From positions 2,356,001 to 2,420,000 of the forward strand of contig NZ_CP109027.1 of NCBI RefSeq assembly GCF_036226885.1: a stretch of 64,000 nucleotides of DNA, written 5' to 3'. The notes under the pieces are model-generated. The model searched no databases. It had not been told where the DNA came from and saw only the letters and a list, made by a program, of their open reading frames with translations. Below, piece by piece: positions 37,541 through 46,418 of the stretch. The stretch is from Streptomyces sp. NBC_00663. GTDB lineage: Bacteria; Actinomycetota; Actinomycetes; Streptomycetales; Streptomycetaceae. How positions within the stretch are numbered: position 1 is the stretch's first letter; every line of letters starts with the position of its first letter. Both the position numbers and the translations under genes were made by a program.

Positions 37541-38679
37541 TGGGACGCCTCCCTCGCCGAGTGGAGCTCCTTGTACAACTCCTTCGCGATGATGCCCCGT
37601 TGCACCTCGCTCGCCCCCTCGTAGATCCGTGGCGCCCGCACCTCCCGGTACAGGTGCTCCAGCAGATGCCCGCGCCGCAGTGCCCGCGCGCCGTGCAGCT
37701 GGACGGCCTTGTCGACGACATGCTGCGCGGTCTCGGTGGCGAGCAGTTTCGCCATCGCCGCGCGCTTGGGGACGTCCGGGGCGCCCTCGTCGTACGCCGT
37801 CGCCGCCGCGTACACCATGAGGCGGGCCGCGTCGGTGCGCAGGGCGAGTTCGGCGACCTCGTGGGCGACCGACTGGAGGTCCTTCAACTTGCCGCCGAAC
37901 GCGTCCCGTTGGGCGGTGTGGGCGAGGGTCGCGTCCAGGGCCGCCTGGGCCATGCCCACCGCGAACGCGCCGACGCTGGGCCGGAAGAGGTTCAGCGTGC
38001 CCATGGCGACCCGAAAGCCCCGGTCCACCTCGCCGAGCACGTCGTCCGCGGTGACGGGTACGGCGTCGAAGGCGAGGGTGCCGATGGGGTGCGGGGAGAG
38101 CATGTCGAGGGCGGCGCCGGTGAGGCCCGGGCGGTCGGCGGGGACCAGGAAGGCGGTCACGCCGCGGGCGCCCGCCGAGCCGCCGGTCCGGGCGAAGACG
38201 GTGTAGAAGTCGGCCTCGGGGGCGTTGGAGATCCAGCACTTCTCACCGGTGAGGCGCCAGCGGTCGGGGCCGTCGGGCTCGGCGGACAGGGCGAGCGCCG
38301 CCGCGTCCGACCCGGCGCCCGGCTCGCTGAGCGCGAACGCCGCCACCACGCTCCCCTCGCTCACCCGTGGCAGCCAGCGGGCCCGCTGGGCCGGGGTGCC
38401 GTGCGCGTGGACCGGGTGGGCGCCGAGGCCTTGCAGGGCGAGGGCCGTCTCCGCCTCGGTGCACGCGTAGGCGAGGGACTCCCGCATCAGGCACAGGTCG
38501 AGGGCGCCGCAGCGGAACAGGCGCTCCAGCAGACCGAGGCGGCCGAGTGCGGCGACCAGGGGGCGGTTGACGTGCCCCGGCTCGCCCTTCTCGGCGAGCG
38601 GGCGCAGCCGTTCCGCCGCCGTCGCCCGCAGCTCCGCACACCAGGCGGTCTGTACCGGATCGAGCGAGAATGCGGGCAT
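37537..38679 (-). CDS. Acyl-CoA dehydrogenase family protein
   Basis: 380-residue flavoprotein, full length. ALSEPGAGSDAAAL, KCWISNAPEADFYTVFART, FGGKLKDLQSVAHEVAELA, and the catalytic Glu region EHLYREVRAPRIYEGASEVQRGIIA are all intact. It probably oxidises a cyclic acyl-CoA intermediate of the aryl-CoA pathway. AGGGGA before ATG 38679. Co-translated with ridA downstream. The promoter region upstream shares TTGACTGTCGTCAC with the other minus-strand operon at 47302. Confidence 0.92.
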   Translation of the reverse strand: MPAFSLDPVQTAWCAELRATAAERLRPLAEKGEPGHVNRPLVAALGRLGLLERLFRCGALDLCLMRESLAYACTEAETALALQGLGAHPVHAHGTPAQRARWLPRVSEGSVVAAFALSEPGAGSDAAALALSAEPDGPDRWRLTGEKCWISNAPEADFYTVFARTGGSAGARGVTAFLVPADRPGLTGAALDMLSPHPIGTLAFDAVPVTADDVLGEVDRGFRVAMGTLNLFRPSVGAFAVGMAQAALDATLAHTAQRDAFGGKLKDLQSVAHEVAELALRTDAARLMVYAAATAYDEGAPDVPKRAAMAKLLATETAQHVVDKAVQLHGARALRRGHLLEHLYREVRAPRIYEGASEVQRGIIAKELYKELHSAREASQ

Positions 38680-38715
38680 TGCCGGTCCCCTCTCTCCACT
38701 GGACCTCTCGACGAT

Positions 38716-38749
38716 ATCGCGTCCCATTGACTGTCGTCACCAACGCGAT
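38716..38749. promoter_or_regulatory. Divergent promoter/operator region of the aryl-CoA cluster, site 1
   Basis: ATCGCGT (38716-38722) and ACGCGAT (38743-38749) form an inverted repeat around TTGACTGTCGTCAC (38727-38740). On the minus strand TGACGA and TATCGT, 17 bases apart, make a promoter for the dehydrogenase; on the plus strand TTGACT and TACGCT serve the ligase. Confidence 0.55.
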
Positions 38750-38816
38750 ACGCTCCTTCAGCGAGCCCACCCACGACGCCCACAAGGCAGGCCACCAGGC
38801 AAGGGGGCGAACCGCC

Positions 38817-40409
38817 ATGAACGTCTCGGCGCACGTCGACACCTTCGCGCGCGACCATCTCCCGCCCCCCGACCAGTGGCCCGAGCTTCTGTTCGAACTC
38901 CCCGAGCTGCGGTACCCCGATCGGCTGAACTGTGCCGCCGAGCTGCTGACCGGCCCTCCCGACGACCACCCGGTGTTCCACACCCCGTCCGGCGACAGCT
39001 GGACGTACGGCACCCTGCGCGCCCGCGTCGACCGCCTCGCCCATCTGCTCACCGGCGACCTCGGCGTCGTACCCGGCAACCGCGTCCTCCTGCGGGGCCC
39101 CACCACACCGTGGCTCGCGGCCTGCTGGCTGGCCGTGCTGAAGGCGGGGGCGGTCGCCGTGACGGTCCTGGCGCAGCAGCGGCCGCACGAGCTGGCCACG
39201 ATGTGCGAGATCGCGCGGATCAGCCACGCCCTGTGCGACATCCGCGCCGTGGACGACCTCGCCAAGGCCGAGATACCGGGGCTGCGGATCACGACCTACG
39301 GCGGTGACGCCCCCGACGACCTGCTGCACCGTACGGCGCCGGACGCCCCGTACCCGGCCGTGGCGACCGCGGCCGACGACGTGGCGCTGATCGCCTTCAC
39401 CTCCGGCACCACCGGCCGCCCCAAGGGGTGCATGCACTTCCACCGGGACGTGCTCGCGATAGCCGACACCTTCTCGAAGCATGTGCTGCGACCCCACGCG
39501 GACGACGTCTTCACCGGCAGTCCCCCGCTCGGATTCACCTTCGGGCTCGGCGGCCTGGTCGTCTTCCCGATGCGGGCGGGCGCGAGCGCCCTCCTCCTCG
39601 AACAGGCCGGTCCCAGACAGCTGTTGCCCGCGATCGCCGAGCACCGGGTGTCGGTGCTGTTCACCGCGCCGACGGCGTACCGCGCGATGCTCGACGAGCT
39701 GGACGCCTACGACACCTCCTCGCTGCGCCGCTGTGTCTCCGCCGGCGAGAACCTGCCCGCCGCCACCTGGCAGGCGTGGCACGAGCGGACCGGGCTGCGG
39801 ATCATCAACGGCATCGGCGCGACCGAGCTGCTGCACATCTTCGTCTCCGCCGCCGACGAGCGGATCCGGCCGGGGACGACCGGGGTGCCGGTACCCGGCT
39901 GGCACGCGCGCGTGGTCGACGAGGAGGGCCGGGACCGGCCCGACGGGGAGCCGGGGCTGCTCGCCGTGCGGGGGCCGGTCGGGTGCCGCTATCTCGCCGA
40001 TCCGCGGCAGGCCGAGTACGTCCGCTTCGGCTGGAACATCACCGGTGACACCTACGTCCGCGAGAGCGACGGCTACTTCCGGTACGTGGCCCGCGCGGAC
40101 GACATGATCATCTCGGCCGGGTACAACATCGCGGGCCCGGAGGTCGAGGACGCGCTGCTGCGGCACCCGGACGTGGTGGAGGCCGCGGTCGTCGGGCGGT
40201 CCGACGAGGCGCGCGGGCAGATCGTGGTGGCGTACGCCGTCGTCAAGGAGGGCGCCGAGCGGGATGCCGAGGCGCTGCGGGCGTATCTGAAGTCGGAGCT
40301 GGCGCCGTACAAGTGTCCGCGCGAGATCGTCTTCCTGGACGCGCTGCCGCGCACCGCGACCGGCAAACTCCAGCGGTTCAGACTGCGTACCGAGGGTGAC
40401 CAGCAGTGA
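38817..40409 (+). CDS. Benzoate-CoA ligase family enzyme, probably 2-aminobenzoate-CoA ligase
   Basis: 530-residue ANL ligase. AMP loop FTSGTTGRPKGCMHFHRD, INGIGATELLHIFVSA (ATEM(L)HIF is typical of benzoate/aminobenzoate-CoA ligases), hinge YVARADDMIISAGYNIAGPEVE and terminal TATGKLQRF. It activates an aromatic acid to its CoA ester. The fused monooxygenase/reductase at 44077 points to anthranilate as substrate; benzoate or salicylate remain possible. ATG 38817, AGGGGG upstream. Followed 15 bases later by the PaaX gene. Confidence 0.88.
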   Translation: MNVSAHVDTFARDHLPPPDQWPELLFELPELRYPDRLNCAAELLTGPPDDHPVFHTPSGDSWTYGTLRARVDRLAHLLTGDLGVVPGNRVLLRGPTTPWLAACWLAVLKAGAVAVTVLAQQRPHELATMCEIARISHALCDIRAVDDLAKAEIPGLRITTYGGDAPDDLLHRTAPDAPYPAVATAADDVALIAFTSGTTGRPKGCMHFHRDVLAIADTFSKHVLRPHADDVFTGSPPLGFTFGLGGLVVFPMRAGASALLLEQAGPRQLLPAIAEHRVSVLFTAPTAYRAMLDELDAYDTSSLRRCVSAGENLPAATWQAWHERTGLRIINGIGATELLHIFVSAADERIRPGTTGVPVPGWHARVVDEEGRDRPDGEPGLLAVRGPVGCRYLADPRQAEYVRFGWNITGDTYVRESDGYFRYVARADDMIISAGYNIAGPEVEDALLRHPDVVEAAVVGRSDEARGQIVVAYAVVKEGAERDAEALRAYLKSELAPYKCPREIVFLDALPRTATGKLQRFRLRTEGDQQ

Positions 40410-40424
40410 TACCGACGACCTAAG

Positions 40425-41237
40425 ATGATCAACGTGTCCGACCAGCATGCACCACGGTCTCTCATCGTCACGCTCTACGGCGCCTACGGCCGCTTCGTGC
40501 CCGGCCCGGTACCGGTCGCCGAGCTGATCCGGCTGCTCGCCGCGGTCGGCGTGGACGCGCCCTCCGTCAGATCCTCCGTGTCCCGGCTCAAACGCCGCGG
40601 ACTGCTCGTGCCGGCCCGTACCGCACAGGGCGCGGCGGGGTACGAACTCTCCCCCGACGCCCGTCAGTTGCTGGAGGACGGCGACCGGCGCATCTACGCC
40701 GTCGCGCCGCCCGAGGACGAGGGCTGGGTGCTCGCCGTGTTCTCCGTCCCGGAGTCGGAGCGGCAGAAGCGGCACGTGCTGCGCTCGCGGCTGGCCGGGC
40801 TGGGATTCGGGACCGCGGCACCGGGTGTGTGGCTCGCGCCCGCACGGCTGTACGAGGAGGCCCGGCACACCCTGGAGCGGCTGCGCCTCGATCCGTACGT
40901 CGACTTCTTCCGCGGCGACCACCTCGGCTTCGCCGCCACCGCCGACGCGGTCGCCCGCTGGTGGGACCTGGCGGCCATCGCCAAGGAGCACGAGGCGTTC
41001 CTCGACCGCCACGCGCGCGTGCTGGACGCCTGGGAGGCCCGCGAGGACACCCCGCCCGAGGAGGCCTACCGGGACTATCTCCTCGCCCTGGACTCCTGGC
41101 GCCACCTGCCCTACACCGACCCCGGCCTGCCCGCCCGGCTGCTCCCCGAGGACTGGCCGGGCAGCCGCTCGGCGGCGGTGTTCCGGGGACTCCACGCGCG
41201 ATTGCGGGACGCCGGGGCGGCGTTCGTCGGCGTGTGA
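40425..41237 (+). CDS. PaaX family transcriptional regulator
   Basis: 270 residues. N-terminal winged helix (SLIVTLYGAYGRFVPGPVPVAELIRLLAAVGVDAPSVRSSVSRLKRRGLLVP) and the central/C-terminal PaaX domain (WVLAVFSVPESERQKRHVLRSRLAGLGFGTAAPGVWLAPARL ... FRGLHARLRDAGAAF). PaaX repressors respond to phenylacetyl-CoA or other aryl-CoAs, so this is the obvious regulator of the cluster. The TAAGAT overlapping ATG 40425 may be a -10; then GTG 40434 would be the start. Confidence 0.9.
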   Translation: MINVSDQHAPRSLIVTLYGAYGRFVPGPVPVAELIRLLAAVGVDAPSVRSSVSRLKRRGLLVPARTAQGAAGYELSPDARQLLEDGDRRIYAVAPPEDEGWVLAVFSVPESERQKRHVLRSRLAGLGFGTAAPGVWLAPARLYEEARHTLERLRLDPYVDFFRGDHLGFAATADAVARWWDLAAIAKEHEAFLDRHARVLDAWEAREDTPPEEAYRDYLLALDSWRHLPYTDPGLPARLLPEDWPGSRSAAVFRGLHARLRDAGAAFVGV

Positions 41238-41322
41238 TGCCCTGGCCGCTCCCGTGTGACCTCACACACAACACAGGTCGCTAAGGGAACCCTCAGGTTC
41301 CTCTGTCCCTCTTCTCAAGTTT

Positions 41323-41357
41323 CTTACCTACCGTCCCTCGGGTCGTCTATAGGTAAG
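41323..41357. promoter_or_regulatory. Inverted repeat upstream of cysC
   Basis: CTTACCTA (41323-41330) and TAGGTAAG (41350-41357) are perfect 8-bp arms 19 bases apart, ending 18 bases before the cysC ATG. Also GGAACC...GGTTCC at 41286-41299. Possible operator or attenuator of the sulfate operon. Confidence 0.4.
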
Positions 41358-41375
41358 TGAAGAGGACTGTTGCGC

Positions 41376-41939
41376 ATGACCACCACGGCAAGGGCCTGTC
41401 GTCCGGCTCAGGGAGCCACCGTCTGGCTCACGGGGCTGCCGAGCGCGGGCAAGACCACGATCGCCCGGCACCTCGGTGAGCGGCTGAGGGCCGAGGGACA
41501 TCGCGTGGAGGTCCTCGACGGCGACGAGATACGCCGCTTCCTCTCCGCGGGCCTCGGCTTCTCCCGCGAGGACCGCAACACCAACGTGCAGCGCATCGGC
41601 CTGGTCTCCGAGGTCCTGGCCCGCAACGGCGTCCTGTCCGTGGTCCCGGTCATCGCGCCCTACGCCGACAGTCGCGAGGCGGTCCGCAAACGGCACGAGG
41701 CGAGCGGCACGCCGTACATCGAGGTGCATGTCGCCACTCCGGTCGAGGTGTGCAGCGAGCGGGACGTGAAGGGCCTGTACGCCAGACAGGCCGCGGGCGA
41801 GCTGTCGGGGCTGACCGGCATCGACGACCCCTACGAGACGCCGGTTAACGCGGCGCTGGTCCTGGAGACCCAGTCGCAGACCCCGCAGCAGTCGGCCGAC
41901 GCGGTGTACGCCGTACTGGCGGAGCGGGGGCTCGTGTGA
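41376..41939 (+). CDS. cysC: Adenylylsulfate (APS) kinase
   Basis: 187-residue kinase converting APS to PAPS. P-loop GLPSAGKTT, LDGDEIRRFLSAGLGFSREDRNTNVQRIG (APS-binding, conserved DGD and R-N), APYADSREAVRKRHE and the lid FIEVxVxTPVEVCSERDVKGLY are all present. GAGGA before ATG 41376; TTG 41370 is also in frame. First gene of cysC-cysD-cysN, which overlap or abut. APS reductase, PAPS reductase and sulfite reductase are not in view, so PAPS for sulfation is as likely an end product as cysteine. Confidence 0.95.
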   Translation: MTTTARACRPAQGATVWLTGLPSAGKTTIARHLGERLRAEGHRVEVLDGDEIRRFLSAGLGFSREDRNTNVQRIGLVSEVLARNGVLSVVPVIAPYADSREAVRKRHEASGTPYIEVHVATPVEVCSERDVKGLYARQAAGELSGLTGIDDPYETPVNAALVLETQSQTPQQSADAVYAVLAERGLV

Positions 41940-42838
41940 GCGGCTTCAGCCTGTCCCATCTGGACGCCCTCGAATCGGAGGCCGTGCACATCTTCCGTGA
42001 GGTGGCGGGCGAGTTCGAGCGGCCGGTGATCCTCTTCTCCGGCGGCAAGGACTCCATCGTCATGCTGCATCTGGCGCTGAAGGCGTTCGCCCCGGCGGCG
42101 GTCCCCTTCACGCTGCTGCACGTGGACACCGGGCACAACTTCCCCGAGGTCCTTGAGTACCGCGACCGGACCGTGGGCCGGCACGGTCTGCGCCTCCATG
42201 TGGCCTCCGTACAGGACTACATCGACCGCGGTGTGCTGCGCGAACGTCCCGACGGGACCCGTAACCCGCTCCAGACCCTGCCGCTGACGGAGAAGATCCA
42301 GGCGGAGAAGTTCGACGCGGTCTTCGGCGGTGGCCGCCGGGACGAGGAGAAGGCCCGGGCCAAGGAACGCGTCTTCTCGCTGCGCGACGAGTTCTCGCAG
42401 TGGGACCCGCGACGGCAGCGCCCCGAGCTGTGGAACCTCTACAACGGACGGCACGCTCCCGGCGAACACGTCCGCGTGTTCCCGCTGTCCAACTGGACCG
42501 AGCTGGACGTCTGGCAGTACATCGCCCGGGAGCAGATCGAACTCCCTGAGATCTACTACGCCCACCAGCGTGAGGTCTTCCGGCGCGGCGGGATGTGGCT
42601 GACCGCCGGTGAGTGGGGCGGACCCAAGGCCGACGAGACCGTCGAGAAGCGGCAGGTCCGCTATCGCACGGTCGGCGACATGTCCTGCACCGGCGCGGTG
42701 GACTCCGACGCCGACACCATCGAGAAGGTGATCGCCGAGATCGCCGCGTCCCGGCTCACCGAGCGCGGCGCGACCCGCGCCGACGACAAGATGTCCGAGG
42801 CCGCGATGGAAGACCGCAAGCGCGAAGGGTATTTCTAG
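41936..42838 (+). CDS. cysD: Sulfate adenylyltransferase subunit 2 (CysD)
   Basis: 300 residues; catalyses ATP + sulfate to APS with CysN. PP-loop VILFSGGKDSIVMLHLALKAF, LHVDTGHNFPEVLEYRD, FDAVFGGGRRDEEKARAKERVFSLRD, LSNWTELDVWQYI, RYRTVGDMSCTGAV, and DRKREGYF at the end match the family along the full length. GTG start overlaps the cysC stop (GTGA). Confidence 0.96.
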   Translation: MSGFSLSHLDALESEAVHIFREVAGEFERPVILFSGGKDSIVMLHLALKAFAPAAVPFTLLHVDTGHNFPEVLEYRDRTVGRHGLRLHVASVQDYIDRGVLRERPDGTRNPLQTLPLTEKIQAEKFDAVFGGGRRDEEKARAKERVFSLRDEFSQWDPRRQRPELWNLYNGRHAPGEHVRVFPLSNWTELDVWQYIAREQIELPEIYYAHQREVFRRGGMWLTAGEWGGPKADETVEKRQVRYRTVGDMSCTGAVDSDADTIEKVIAEIAASRLTERGATRADDKMSEAAMEDRKREGYF

Positions 42839-42840
42839 AC

Positions 42841-44055
42841 ATGACCGTCAACACGACCGTTGACACGCTTCGGTTCGCCACCGCCGGTTCCGTCGACGAC
42901 GGCAAGTCCACCCTCGTCGGCCGACTGCTGCACGACTCCAAGTCGGTCCTCACCGACCAGCTGGAGGCCGTGGAACGCGCCTCCGCGTCACGCGGCCAGG
43001 AAGGCCCCGACCTCGCACTCCTCACGGACGGCCTGCGCGCCGAGCGCGAGCAGGGCATCACCATCGACGTGGCCTACCGCTACTTCGCCACCGCCAAGCG
43101 CCGGTTCATCCTCGCCGACACCCCCGGCCATGTGCAGTACACCCGCAACATGGTCACCGGCGCCTCCACCGCCGAACTGACGATCATCCTGGTCGACGCC
43201 CGCAACGGCGTGGTCGAGCAGACCCTCCGCCACGCGGCCATCGCCGCACTGCTGCGCGTCCCGCACGTGGTCCTCGCCGTCAACAAGATGGACCTGGTCG
43301 GATACGAGGAGAAGGACTTCCAGCGGATCGTCGAGGACTTCGCCGGTCACGCCGCCGAGTTGGGGCTGCCCTCCTTCACACCGGTCCCGGTCTCCGCGCT
43401 CGTCGGTGACAACGTGGTGGACCGTTCGACACACATGGACTGGTACGAGGGTCCGGCGCTCCTGGAGTTCCTGGAGAACGTGTCCGTCGGCGTCGAGGCC
43501 ACGGACGCGCCCGCCCGCTTCCCCGTCCAGTACGTCATCTGGGACGGCGAAGTCCGCCACTACGCGGGCCAGTTGGCGTCGGGCGCGCTGCGCGTCGGCG
43601 ACCGGGTCACCGTCCACCCGTCCGGCGAGACCTCCGAGATCGCCGGCATCGATGTGCTCGGCGTCCCGGCGGAGGTGGCGTACGCGCCGCAGTCCGTCGG
43701 GGTGCGCCTCGCCGACCAGCGGGACGTGTCGCGCGGCGACATGATCACGGTCGGGGTCGATGTGCCGACGCTCACCCGGGACGTCCGGGCGGCCGTCTGC
43801 CATCTGGCCGACCGTCCGCTGCGGGTCGGCGACCGCGTCCTGGTCCGGCACACCACGCGGACCGTCAAGGCGATCGTCCAGGACCTGGGCGAGGCAGCCG
43901 AGTTGAACGCGAACGACCTGGGCCGCGTGGTGCTGCGCACCGCCGAGCCGCTGGCCCTGGACGACTACGCGGTCTCCCGGCGCACCGGCGCGTTCATCCT
44001 GGTCGACCCGGCGGACGGGGCGACACTGACGGCCGGAATGGTCGAGCTTTCCTGA
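42841..44055 (+). CDS. cysN: Sulfate adenylyltransferase subunit 1 (CysN), GTPase
   Basis: 404 residues; GTPase that drives APS synthesis by CysD. P-loop AGSVDDGKSTLVGRLL, switch EREQGITIDVAYRYF, DTPGHVQYTRNM, NKMDLVGY, then EF-Tu-like beta barrels. It lacks the fused C-terminal APS kinase found in CysNC, consistent with the separate cysC. Starts 2 bases after cysD. Confidence 0.96.
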   Translation: MTVNTTVDTLRFATAGSVDDGKSTLVGRLLHDSKSVLTDQLEAVERASASRGQEGPDLALLTDGLRAEREQGITIDVAYRYFATAKRRFILADTPGHVQYTRNMVTGASTAELTIILVDARNGVVEQTLRHAAIAALLRVPHVVLAVNKMDLVGYEEKDFQRIVEDFAGHAAELGLPSFTPVPVSALVGDNVVDRSTHMDWYEGPALLEFLENVSVGVEATDAPARFPVQYVIWDGEVRHYAGQLASGALRVGDRVTVHPSGETSEIAGIDVLGVPAEVAYAPQSVGVRLADQRDVSRGDMITVGVDVPTLTRDVRAAVCHLADRPLRVGDRVLVRHTTRTVKAIVQDLGEAAELNANDLGRVVLRTAEPLALDDYAVSRRTGAFILVDPADGATLTAGMVELS

Positions 44056-44076
44056 TCCCCCTTCACGGGAACGCCC

Positions 44077-46416
44077 TTAAGTCCCCAGCGTCAGCCGGGG
44101 CTTGGGGGCGTCCGTGCGTCCGGTCTGCGGGCGCCGGCTGCCCGCCCGGTACGGGGCCGGCCAGACGACGCCAGGTCCGTCGTATCCCTGCTCGGCGGCG
44201 GCGTGCAGGGTCCAGTGCGGGTCGTAGAGGTGAGGGCGGGCCAGGGCGCACAGGTCGGTGCGCCCGGCCAGGATCAGGGAGTTGACGTCGTCCCAGGAGG
44301 AGATCGCGCCGACCGCGATCACCGGGATGCCGGTCTCGTGGCGGATGCGGTCCGCGAAGGGCGTCTGGTACGACCGCCCGAACTCCGGCCGCTCCTCGGC
44401 CACGACCTGGCCGGTCGACACGTCGATCGCGTCGGCGCCGTGCGCGGCGAAGGCGCGGGCGATCTCGACGGCGTCCTCGGCCGAGGTGCCGCCGTCGGCC
44501 CAGTCGGTGGCGGAGATCCGGACGGTCATGGGCCGTTCCTCCGGCCAGACGCCCCTGATGGCGTCGAAGACCTCCAGGGGGAAGCGGAGGCGCTCGGCGA
44601 GCGTGCCGCCGTAGGCGTCGGTGCGCCGGTTGGTGAGCGGGGAGAGGAAGCCCGAGAGCAAGTATCCGTGCGCGCAGTGGAGTTCGAGGAGGTCGAAGCC
44701 GGCGCGGGCGGCCCGCCAGGCGGCGGCCGTGAACTGCTCACGGATGTCGGTGAGTTGGGCGCGACTGAGCTGGCGCGGGGTCTGGTTGCCGGGCTTGTAC
44801 GGGAGCGGGGACGCGGCCACGAGGGGCCAGTTGCCGTCGGGCAGCGGCTCGTCCATGCCCTCCCACATCAGCTGGGTCGAGCCCTTGCGGCCGGCGTGGC
44901 CCAGCTGCACGCCGATCGCGGTGCCGGGCGCCTGGGAGTGCACGAAGTCGGTGATCCGCTTCCACGCCTCGGCCTGCTTGCCGTTGTAGAGGCCGGTGCA
45001 GCCGGGGGTGATCCGTCCCTCCTCGCTCACGCACACCATCTCGGTCATCACCAGCGCCGCCCCGCCGAGCGCCCGCGCGCCCAGGTGGACGAGGTGGAAG
45101 TCGCCGGGGAGACCGTCGGTGGCGGAGTACATGTCCATGGGCGACACCACGACCCGGTTGCGCAGGGTCAGTCCGCGCAGCCGGAAGGGGGTGAACATCG
45201 GGGGCGTACCGGGCGGGCAGCCGAACTCGCGCTCCACCGCGCCGGTGAAGTGGGCGTCCCGCAGGCGCAGGTTGTCGTGGGTGACGCGGCGGCTGCGGGT
45301 GAGGAGGTTGAACGCGAACTGGTGGGGCGGCTGGTCGAGATAGCGGCCGAGGTTCTCGAACCACTCCAGGCTGGCGCGGGCCGCACGCTGGGTGGAGGCC
45401 ACGACGGGTTTGCGTTCGTCCTCGTATGCCTGGAGTGCCGTGGGCAGGTCCGGTTGCTCCTCCAGACAGGCGGCGAGGGCGAGGGCGTCCTCGACGGCGA
45501 GCTTGGTGCCGGAGCCGATGGAGAAGTGGGCGGTGTGGGCGGCGTCGCCGAGCAGCACGGTGGTGCCGTGGGACCAGTGCTCGTTGACGACCGTGCGGAA
45601 GGTGGTCCAGGCCGAGTTGTTGGAGCGCAGGGGCCGGCCGCCGAGTGCGTCCGTGAAGATCTTGGCGCAGCGGTCGAGGGACTCCTGGGGGTCGAGCTCC
45701 GCGAAGCCGGCCGCCTGCCACACCTCTTCGCGCATCTCGACGATCACGGTGGAGGCGTCGGACGCGTAGGGGTAGCCGTGCAGTTGCATCACGCCGTGTT
45801 CGGTCTCGGCGATCTCGAAGCGGAAGGCGTCGAAGGCGAAGTCGGCGGCGAGCCAGATGTAGCGGCAGCGGTGGGTGGTGAGGTGAGGGCGGAAGGCTTG
45901 CCGGTACGTCTCGCGGGTGGTGCTGTTGACTCCGTCGGCGGCGATGACGAGGTCGTGTGTGTCGGCGAGGTCGGGTGGGGCCTCGGTGCGGAAGCGGAGG
46001 TCGACGCCCAGGTCGCGGCAGCGGGCGTGGAGGATCTCCAGGAGGCGTTTGCGGCCCAGGGCTGCGAACCCGTGTCCTCCGGAGGTGTGGCGGGTTCCTC
46101 GGTGGACGATGTCGATGTCGTCCCAGCGGATGAAGTCCTGTTGGAGGGCCTCGTAGACCACGGGGTCGGCGTGTTCTATGCCGCCGAGGGTTTCGTCGGA
46201 GAGGACCACTCCGAAGCCGAAGGTGTCGTCGGGGGCGTTGCGTTCCCAGACGGTGACTTCGCGGGCCGGGTCGAGGCGTTTGAGCAGGGCGGCGGAGTAA
46301 AGGCCACCGGGGCCGCCGCCGATGATCGCGATTCGTGGGGGGTGGCTGAGCGAGGAGGGCGACCGCAGACCGTCTGTGGCTGGTCGCGCAGTTCCCCGCG
46401 CCCCTGAGGGGGTCAC
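44077..46416 (-). CDS. Fused FAD monooxygenase/old-yellow-enzyme: anthraniloyl-CoA (or salicylyl-CoA) monooxygenase
   Basis: 779 residues in two domains. Residues ~33-400: class A flavin hydroxylase, with IAIIGGGPGGLYSAALLKRLDP, VIAADGVNS and LLGDAAHTAHFSIGSGTKLAVEDALALA. From ~405: OYE-family NAD(P)H oxidoreductase, with FRLRGLTLRNRVVVSPMDMYSA, GVQLGHAGRKGS, ELHCAHGYLLSGFLSPLTNRRTDAYGG and VAVGAISSWDDVNSLI. This fusion is the architecture of 2-aminobenzoyl-CoA monooxygenase/reductase; related proteins are annotated salicylyl-CoA 5-hydroxylase. GTG 46416 chosen (AGGGACGG upstream); ATG 46434 overlaps the previous gene. The first ~30 residues come from a Streptomyces repeat. Confidence 0.88.
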   Translation of the reverse strand: MTPSGARGTARPATDGLRSPSSLSHPPRIAIIGGGPGGLYSAALLKRLDPAREVTVWERNAPDDTFGFGVVLSDETLGGIEHADPVVYEALQQDFIRWDDIDIVHRGTRHTSGGHGFAALGRKRLLEILHARCRDLGVDLRFRTEAPPDLADTHDLVIAADGVNSTTRETYRQAFRPHLTTHRCRYIWLAADFAFDAFRFEIAETEHGVMQLHGYPYASDASTVIVEMREEVWQAAGFAELDPQESLDRCAKIFTDALGGRPLRSNNSAWTTFRTVVNEHWSHGTTVLLGDAAHTAHFSIGSGTKLAVEDALALAACLEEQPDLPTALQAYEDERKPVVASTQRAARASLEWFENLGRYLDQPPHQFAFNLLTRSRRVTHDNLRLRDAHFTGAVEREFGCPPGTPPMFTPFRLRGLTLRNRVVVSPMDMYSATDGLPGDFHLVHLGARALGGAALVMTEMVCVSEEGRITPGCTGLYNGKQAEAWKRITDFVHSQAPGTAIGVQLGHAGRKGSTQLMWEGMDEPLPDGNWPLVAASPLPYKPGNQTPRQLSRAQLTDIREQFTAAAWRAARAGFDLLELHCAHGYLLSGFLSPLTNRRTDAYGGTLAERLRFPLEVFDAIRGVWPEERPMTVRISATDWADGGTSAEDAVEIARAFAAHGADAIDVSTGQVVAEERPEFGRSYQTPFADRIRHETGIPVIAVGAISSWDDVNSLILAGRTDLCALARPHLYDPHWTLHAAAEQGYDGPGVVWPAPYRAGSRRPQTGRTDAPKPRLTLGT
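46385..46405. repeat. Streptomyces interspersed repeat, copy 2 (inside a coding start)
   Basis: Identical 21 bases to 37121-37141, including CGCAGTTCCCCGCGCCCC. Here it lies within the N-terminal extension of the monooxygenase, read on the minus strand as SGARGTARP. Confidence 0.6.
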
Positions 46417-46418
46417 CG

